Positions 14,050 to 18,491 of a stretch of DNA of 18,491 nucleotides are shown in pieces. Below the pieces are notes generated by a model. It was not told the DNA's origin. It made no database searches and saw nothing but the letters and a program-made list of their open reading frames with translations. Source of the stretch: Methanothrix sp. (GTDB taxonomy: Archaea; Halobacteriota; Methanosarcinia; Methanotrichales; Methanotrichaceae); NCBI GenBank assembly GCA_023229165.1, contig JALNZQ010000026.1:1-18491 (forward strand). The letters run 5' to 3'. Within the stretch, counting starts at the first letter, position 1, and each line of letters begins with the position of its first letter. A program made the translations under genes and the position numbers.

Positions 14050-14208
14050 TTACTCGACAAGGGTTCTGAGGAATTCATCTTTGTCTTCGAAGGTCTCAAC
14101 CTGGCCGGTTTTATACTGCTTAATGGCACGTGCCAGACCAGCTTCGAAATCTTTCAAAGCGGTTTCGTTGGCGTCCTGGATGATTACCGTTTCTTCAACT
14201 CCAGACAT
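14050..14208 (-). CDS. Small antitoxin before the frameshifted toxin
   Basis: A 52-residue frame starting MSGVEETVIIQDANETALKD and ending FLRTLVE with TAA. Acidic and helical; the antitoxin role follows from its place 10 bases before a RelE-type toxin. The first residues (M-A/S-G then E and V-I-Q) and the upstream DNA resemble those of the antitoxin at 13392-13547, but the C-terminal toxin-binding part differs. GAGGAT lies before the ATG. No family name is claimed. Confidence 0.6.
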   Translation of the reverse strand: MSGVEETVIIQDANETALKDFEAGLARAIKQYKTGQVETFEDKDEFLRTLVE

Positions 14209-14304
14209 GATGGATAATCCTCGCTGCAAAGCTAAAAGGTTTGCGAAAAGGTCATGATGCTTTGCAGGGATTCTAGGCTCAGATTAGAGGGCGCTGGCGG
14301 TGTA

Positions 14305-14508
14305 GCCGGCAGGAAGCCGATCGAGCACGGATAGCAGGTACGCCCGCACGCCGGGGGGGCCGGAGGCCCGCGCAGTCCCGTTTGCGGTCGGGTGAGCGCG
14401 CGTGTGGCCGCTCGTGGCCGGGATATCCGCTGCCCTGGAACTTTGGGGGGCGGCAGGAATGCAGCTTGGCGGCGAGGATGGCTGGCAGGAATTCTATCGA
14501 GCAGAGAC
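14305..14508 (+). repeat. Interspersed GC-rich repeat, copy E
   Basis: The fullest copy: GCAGGAAGCCGATCGAGCAC, TACGCCCGCACGCC, GGGGGGGCCGGAGGCCCGCG, TTTGCGGTCGGGTGAGCGCG, TGGCCGCTCGTGGCCGGGAT, ATCCGCTGCCCTGGAACTTT, GGGGGGCGGCAGGAATGCAG and CTTGGCGGCGAGGATG, ending at TATCGAGCAGAGAC. Its beginning and end are similar, as if the unit could be read in a cycle. It fills most of the 14209-14623 gap and continues into the duplicated cassette. Confidence 0.75.
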
Positions 14509-14623
14509 TTACAAGGTCAAGATCACGTCAGCGGGACTGGTAGGTATCGGGAACTTCTTTCAGATCAATGAACTTAGGGCACCGTGAAAATAATTTTCTC
14601 TGATTTATAAAATAGTGTTTGGT

Positions 14624-14776
14624 TTATCGTTGGCTAGCACGCCTGCGCCGTAATTCCTCTAATGTGATTCCCTCAGATTTATGCTTTTGCAGATACTCAT
14701 ATTGGGAATCAACGTATGCCGCCTCGCTGTAATCTATCTTCTCTTGGCTCTCTTTTGCTTTTACGACGGCTGCCAT
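14624..14776 (-). CDS. Putative antitoxin of RelE-type module 2
   Basis: A 50-residue protein identical to the module 1 antitoxin over this stretch. If the start at 14824, overlapping the toxin stop, is used instead, the 66-residue forms differ only by Val3 to Ile. The AGGTGG ribosome-binding site and the internal TATA-like box are kept. Because the pairs are so similar, each antitoxin probably neutralises both toxins. Confidence 0.65.
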   Translation of the reverse strand: MAAVVKAKESQEKIDYSEAAYVDSQYEYLQKHKSEGITLEELRRRRASQR

Positions 14777-14808
14777 CTCATAACCACCTGGCATATTTAA
14801 GTTGTTTT

Positions 14809-14818
14809 TAATATATAT
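14809..14818 (-). promoter_or_regulatory. Internal TATA-like box before antitoxin 2
   Basis: ATATATATTA on the minus strand, equivalent to the box at 11471-11480 in the first cassette, with one base changed nearby. Confidence 0.4.
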
Positions 14819-14820
14819 CT

Positions 14821-15102
14821 TCATCGGTAATCCGAATCTCCGGATCGAGGAAAGGCCTTGGTGATGTATATCGCTTTCTCGGATTCATCAACGAAGTATT
14901 CCAGTCGCTGTCGTCCGATCCTCATTCGATACATTGCGGGCGATTTGAAGCCGCCAAGCTTCTTGATATCGGCCAGTGGGCGGCGCTGATAGGGATTCTT
15001 CATCAACTCCTCTACATGCTCTCCTATCTGCTCGTAGGTGTCCTGATCCAGCTTAACCAGATATTTTTCGGCCTTTGGAAGGAAGATCGCAATGTAGGGC
15101 AT
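14821..15102 (-). CDS. RelE/ParE-superfamily toxin, module 2
   Basis: A 93-residue copy of the toxin at 11484-11765. All recognisable parts are kept, including IKKLGGFKSPAMYRMRIGRQ and the final YITKAFPRSGDSDYR. Three residues differ, none in the core strand. Most DNA differences are silent or conservative, suggesting both copies are under selection or the duplication is recent. The stop overlaps the longer antitoxin frame by ATGA. Confidence 0.85.
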   Translation of the reverse strand: MPYIAIFLPKAEKYLVKLDQDTYEQIGEHVEELMKNPYQRRPLADIKKLGGFKSPAMYRMRIGRQRLEYFVDESEKAIYITKAFPRSGDSDYR

Positions 15103-15237
15103 GGCCTAGAACTTGATGCGAGTTATCATTCAATAGGATGTCGGCCCTAATTCCGGGACTGCTGCCAACCTTTTTTCTCCCCACGCTTCTCTGCTTGGGG
15201 ATTTGTCTTCAAAGCTGTTAGGGGATTTTCGTCGCTT

Positions 15238-15440
15238 GCGTTGCGGTCGAGCGGGGATCGACGGTGGCCGCTCGTGGCCAGCATATCCTTTGGCTTGGAA
15301 CACGGTGGAGCAGTAGGAATGCAACTTGGCGTCGCAGATGCTCGCAGGAATCCGATCGAGCAGAGATGGCTGGGACACCCGTATGCCAAGGGAGCTGGAG
15401 GACCGCATTGGCGACAGCATTGCGGTCGAGCGGGAATCAT
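15238..15440 (+). repeat. Interspersed GC-rich repeat, copy F
   Basis: Bounded by a perfect 15-base direct repeat, TTGCGGTCGAGCGGG, at 15241-15255 and 15420-15434 (period 179). Between are GTGGCCGCTCGTGGCCAGCA, AGTAGGAATGCAACTTGGCG, GCAGGAATCCGATCGAGCAG and GGGACACCCGTATGCC. It fills the centre of the 15103-15523 gap; the sequence to its right becomes AT-rich toward the defence operon. Confidence 0.75.
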
Positions 15441-15523
15441 GGGGTGGCCATGACCTGCAAGAATAATAATATATATTCCATTTAATATGACTGTTCGGGA
15501 ATTGGCATTCAATATTGATATAA

Positions 15524-16389
15524 TTATGTTGCCAAACTAAATCTTAATAATATTTTAAATGGATTATTAGCTTCTTCCCATTTGAGCATCTCTTTAAATA
15601 AATCGGTTTGTTGAAAATCTACGTAGCTATATGATAATCTAATTATTTTATGTAATAACTCTAACGTAACAAGACCACCCCTATACCCAAAGTTCCTATT
15701 AAGTCCAATTGAGAGAATTTGAATTATATCATGGCCAGAACATACTTGCCAAGGATCGTGTTTGTCCTTTTCTAAGTCTGAAATGATTGATTTTATGTAG
15801 GTGCTATCTAATGAGTAATCATTTGAGTTTTCTTTAACTGCATCAATTAGTCTATTTATATTAATAATAAACGTTTTTTGATCAATTAAATTTTCGAAAT
15901 TTAATCCTGTAAAGTCCAGACAGAGGTTTTCTTTTTGTGGAGAATTGATCCATCTTAAATAGCCTATTGGTAGAGCATTTTCTAGCAGCAAGATTCTTAT
16001 CGGTTTGCATAGACTCTTCGCTCTAGTAGAATCTACAAGTTCCTTAACTACCTTATCAAGACTACCCGATCGAAGGATCATGGTTTCTAAGTCATGGGTA
16101 TCTGTAGAGAGGATATTTGATGATTCAATAGATGTTTTCTCTAGATTCCAGAAATCTGCATCAACAATAGCTAGAATTCCTTCCATTTTATCTTTTTCTA
16201 GTATTGTTAATGCATTAAGTACGTTTTTTTCCCATTTGCAACTATAAATTCCGCGTGTCTTTGATCAACAAAGCTGGAATATACCAGAGAATCTGATCCA
16301 CCTTCCACGATAAGTATCGCACCTCTATATGAGGTTCGCATCATATGAGCTGTCACTGTAATATCATTTTCGTCTAAGTATTTAAGCAT
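15524..16389 (-). pseudogene. ariB: DUF4435 (AriB-like) Toprim effector, one-base frameshift
   Basis: Reading from ATG at 16387-16389, the first frame gives 60 residues with AILIVEGGSDSLVYSS, holding the candidate Toprim glutamate E29, and stops at 16207. A second frame continues NVLNALTILEKDKMEGILAI, VDADFW (the acidic D-x-D) and STDTHDLETMIL. The join lies at a run of seven A (16224-16230); eight A would give one 288-residue DUF4435 protein, the usual size. The ATG overlaps the end of the ATPase gene by 8 bases, so the two form an operon. In PARIS the DUF4435 protein AriB is a nuclease, reported to cut tRNA-Lys, held by AriA until a phage trigger. Here the gene is dead, needs slippage, or has a sequencing error. 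Confidence 0.75.
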
Positions 16390-17737
16390 CCTCGGGCCCC
16401 GTTAGCTCTATCGCTAAATCATATCTATCATGAATTATCTGAGGCGAATGCGTGGCGATCAATACATCGTATTCTGTAAGCTTGGCTATTTCCTGCAAAT
16501 CCCTAAGAAATTGTCGTTGCCATATGATATGCAAAGATAATTCTGGCTCGTCAATAAGTATTAGAGAATTTGAGCCAACTTTAAATAGAAGTTCAAACAG
16601 CATTACTAATTCATGTTGCTCGCCCGAAGATAATTGTGACGGAGATACTGCATCACCGGTTTTTGTTTTGAATACAAATCCATCTTTCTTGTCAATATGC
16701 ATCTTTTTGTATAAAAATCGTTCATTTATAATACGTCTAAATAGGTCTATTTTTGTGCTTATTTCATCCAAGACCTTCAATTTATCTCCTACATCTTTAA
16801 TATAGACAGATAGAACGTTTTTATTACTATCATCAATTTTTTCGAATAACTCCTTAAAATCCAATTCAGGCTTTTTATCTAGAAGTCCTGTAATTTCTAG
16901 GTCTGATCTTTTTTTCTCGAGATCATTTAGCTTTCTCAAGAGATCCTCTGTAGAAATTGAGGTTGATTCAGTGGTTTTTACTAACCTAAGTGGAAATGTT
17001 CTATCAAGGGATTGAGAAGTCTCTGCGTATTTAGCCAGGTTAAATTGGATTGTAGAAGCCAACTCCTTTGAATATGCAGATACCGCTAACTGCAGAGTGC
17101 CTGAATCATCATAATCCATATCTGCAGAATAAAGTCGCTGAGTATCAATAAAGTACACCTTGATTGAAGACCTAATTTCGTCAAGCCATAACGGTTCAGA
17201 CCTATCCTTTAAATAACGCGCAGGCAGATGCAGTCTATCCGAATACCGACCTATAACATCCTCTAAATTCAGAATTTCATTGCTCCGGACATCACGCCAT
17301 TCCTTCGGGCCCACTCTTGATAAGAAAGGTATTTCATGTTGAATAATTGAAAGTGGCATACGAGGATCAAATCTAATTCCTTTGACTTCATAAGACTCAG
17401 ATTCGAGATTTGGTCGCTTATATTCAAGAATCAATTTTTCTTCTGAATTTCGGCCAGTCGCGGTAATATCTTCAGTGCTATCGTCATTTATGTGAGAAGA
17501 ATTTTTTCTTAGAATCAGTTGACTATTATCATCAAAATCTAAAAAAAATTCTGAGAAAGGAATGTCCTTTAATCGCTTATAATTTTTGTCAAATATTGCC
17601 TCAATCATTTTAAGCATAATGGTTTTTCCGAATCCATTGGGTCCGTGGATGATCGTTATACGTTCTTCCATATTTAACGGAATTTTATGATTAAATATGC
17701 CAAATAATTTAGAAACGCATATTGTTTTTACTCTCAT
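16382..17737 (-). CDS. ariA: AAA_15 ATPase, AriA-like (PARIS-type defence)
   Basis: A 451-residue ABC/SMC-like ATPase. Walker A is HGPNGFGKT (31-39), the signature QLSSGEQHEL (368-377), Walker B LILIDEPELSLH (392-403) and the H-loop region IATHSP (427-432). A coiled insert (about 255-345) lies between the two halves, as in OLD, Rad50-like and AriA proteins. It is followed, with an 8-base overlap, by a DUF4435 gene; this pairing is the make-up of PARIS, where AriA forms an ATPase scaffold that senses phage anti-restriction proteins and releases AriB. The start ATG at 17737 has GAGG five bases before it; the frame continues to a TTG at 17770 that lies within the promoter. DNA is clearly more AT-rich than the neighbourhood, suggesting transfer. 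Other AAA-DUF4435 pairs exist, so PARIS function is inferred. Confidence 0.8.
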   Translation of the reverse strand: MRVKTICVSKLFGIFNHKIPLNMEERITIIHGPNGFGKTIMLKMIEAIFDKNYKRLKDIPFSEFFLDFDDNSQLILRKNSSHINDDSTEDITATGRNSEEKLILEYKRPNLESESYEVKGIRFDPRMPLSIIQHEIPFLSRVGPKEWRDVRSNEILNLEDVIGRYSDRLHLPARYLKDRSEPLWLDEIRSSIKVYFIDTQRLYSADMDYDDSGTLQLAVSAYSKELASTIQFNLAKYAETSQSLDRTFPLRLVKTTESTSISTEDLLRKLNDLEKKRSDLEITGLLDKKPELDFKELFEKIDDSNKNVLSVYIKDVGDKLKVLDEISTKIDLFRRIINERFLYKKMHIDKKDGFVFKTKTGDAVSPSQLSSGEQHELVMLFELLFKVGSNSLILIDEPELSLHIIWQRQFLRDLQEIAKLTEYDVLIATHSPQIIHDRYDLAIELTGPEDA

Positions 17738-17771
17738 GATATCCTCTAAGATTGCAGATTGACCAATCAAG

Positions 17772-17781
17772 TATTTAAATA
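17772..17781 (-). promoter_or_regulatory. TATA box of the ariA-ariB operon
   Basis: TATTTAAATA, about 35-44 bases before the ATG at 17737, with CACCT as possible BRE just upstream. A start near 17750 would include the GAGG site. Confidence 0.55.
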
Positions 17782-17937
17782 AGGTGGCTAAATGATACTC
17801 TCATTCCAATAGATTCTTATTCATCATGTATCCTATGTTTTTGCCAGCGTTTTCATTTGAAGCAGCGAAAGATAAATAGTCACCGATTCGAGAAGCAATA
17901 AACCGCACGCTGAACCGTAGCTTGATGGATGAAGAAA

Positions 17938-18060
17938 TGCCGCTTGGCTGAGCGTATGCTTGCAGGAGTCTGATCGAGCCTAAATGGCCGGGACGCCCGC
18001 ACGTTAAGGGAGCCGGAGGCCTGCTGAGCAGTTGTGCGTGCAGTCAAGCATGGATCGCTG
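17938..18060 (+). repeat. Interspersed GC-rich repeat, copy G
   Basis: Contains TGCCGCTTGGC, TTGCAGGAGTCTGATCGAGC, GGCCGGGACGCCCGCACG, GGGAGCCGGAGGCCTGC and TGCGTGCAGTCAAGCATGG. Same orientation as all other copies, here closing the island on the right. The rest of 17738-18147 holds no gene. Confidence 0.6.
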
Positions 18061-18108
18061 GCATTTACTCTTGCTCGCGAAATCCATGTTTCAGCTAGTT
18101 CCATGGCA

Positions 18109-18129
18109 AGCTCATCCAGGATATGAGCT
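18109..18129 (-). terminator. Hairpin after the adenine deaminase gene
   Basis: A 7-bp stem AGCTCAT/ATGAGCT (18109-18115 with 18123-18129) with a 7-base loop lies 19 bases past the stop. No T-run follows, so function as terminator is uncertain. Confidence 0.25.
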
Positions 18130-18147
18130 CGTCAGAAGAATTGCCAC

Positions 18148-18491
18148 TTACAACGGGCCTGTCTGCCGACAATTTTCATCCTTCCCCAAAAACATCCCCA
18201 CCAACCGAAACTCCTTCACATCCACCAGTCCCCTATCCGTCAGCTTCAGCTCTGGGATCACCGGCAGGCAGAGAAACGAGAGCGTCATGAAGGGGTCCTC
18301 CAGCTTGCATCCCATCGAATGAGCCGCATCAATGCACTCCGCTATTCCCTCTGCCACATCTCGCATATACCCCTCCGAGAGCAGCCCGGCCACAGGCAGA
18401 GGCAGGCTCGCCAGCGTCTGGCCTTCGGCCACCGCCACCAGCCCGCCGCCTATCTGCTTGACTGCCAGAACCGCAGCCAACATATCTTCAT
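18148..18491 (-). CDS. ade: Adenine deaminase, C-terminal part (gene runs off the window)
   Basis: The last 114 or so residues of adenine deaminase, which converts adenine to hypoxanthine in purine salvage. The visible part matches the C-terminal domain of the family: DMLAAVLAVKQIGGGLVAVA, SLPLPVAGLLSEG, MGCKLEDPFMTLSFLCLPVI and PELKLTDRGLVDVKEF. The catalytic metal-binding amidohydrolase domain lies beyond the window's right end. The frame is open to base 18491, so no start is seen here; an internal ATG at 18483 should not be taken as one. The tail after VKEF (about 20 residues) is longer than usual. Confidence 0.88.
   Translation of the reverse strand, partial: EDMLAAVLAVKQIGGGLVAVAEGQTLASLPLPVAGLLSEGYMRDVAEGIAECIDAAHSMGCKLEDPFMTLSFLCLPVIPELKLTDRGLVDVKEFRLVGMFLGKDENCRQTGPL

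Larger units (their letters stand above)
14448..15150. repeat. Duplicated toxin-antitoxin segment, copy 2
   Basis: Second copy of 11105-11810, in the same orientation, about 3.3 kb away. Differences include a one- to two-base indel before the antitoxin stop region and scattered substitutions. Similarity ends about 50-60 bases upstream of the toxin, before repeat copy F. Confidence 0.85.

Noticed and set aside
15130..15512. Frames in repeat F on both strands
   Set aside because: Same repeat-derived composition as those in copies A, B and E; no support as genes.
10998..18060. CRISPR array
   Set aside because: The repeats are long, degenerate, unevenly spaced and separated by genes; no short regular repeat-spacer pattern and no cas genes.
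17880..18104. Minus-strand 74-residue frame in repeat G
   Set aside because: Made of repeat sequence, with the same translated phrases as the other copies.

Overview
The window looks like chromosome of a methanogenic archaeon of the Methanosarcinales/Methanotrichales group, most likely Methanothrix (Methanosaeta). The signs are an archaeal/eukaryal-type prolyl-tRNA synthetase with a C-terminal zinc domain, an MC1 chromosomal protein (typical of Methanosarcinales), a tRNA without an encoded CCA, TATA-box promoters, a beta-CASP RNase and N-glycosylation-rich secreted proteins. The genus is an inference; no rRNA is present.

Positions 1-10914 are ordinary chromosome. A minus-strand cluster, LysE-type exporter, SpoIIM-type membrane protein and proS, has a 37-bp gap and then an ATGA overlap. 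It is followed by tRNA-Ala(GGC) (minus), a small secreted orphan (plus), a convergent beta-CASP RNase (minus), an uncharacterised 123-aa protein, MC1, a small basic protein and a 1009-residue hybrid histidine kinase with about ten membrane helices and two PAS domains. A secreted protein of a beta-rich type closes this part.

Positions about 10915-18147 form an accessory island. It holds two near-identical toxin-first RelE-type toxin-antitoxin cassettes (11287-11765 and 14624-15102), a NYN-domain nuclease, an intact hicB, a truncated RelE with a hicA tail remnant, a further RelE-type module whose toxin carries a frameshift, and an AT-rich two-gene operon of an AAA_15 ATPase plus a DUF4435 (Toprim-like) protein. 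That pair has the composition of the PARIS anti-phage system (AriA/AriB). The ariB-like gene carries a one-base frameshift in a run of seven A. The spaces between cassettes are filled by a GC-rich, about 0.2-kb interspersed repeat with at least seven copies, all in the same orientation. One copy appears to supply the stop codon of hicB. The repeats probably served as homology for the cassette duplication and shuffling.

At the right edge is the C-terminal part of adenine deaminase (minus, 5' end outside the window), so the island lies between housekeeping genes. No transposase, integrase, CRISPR array or rRNA was seen.
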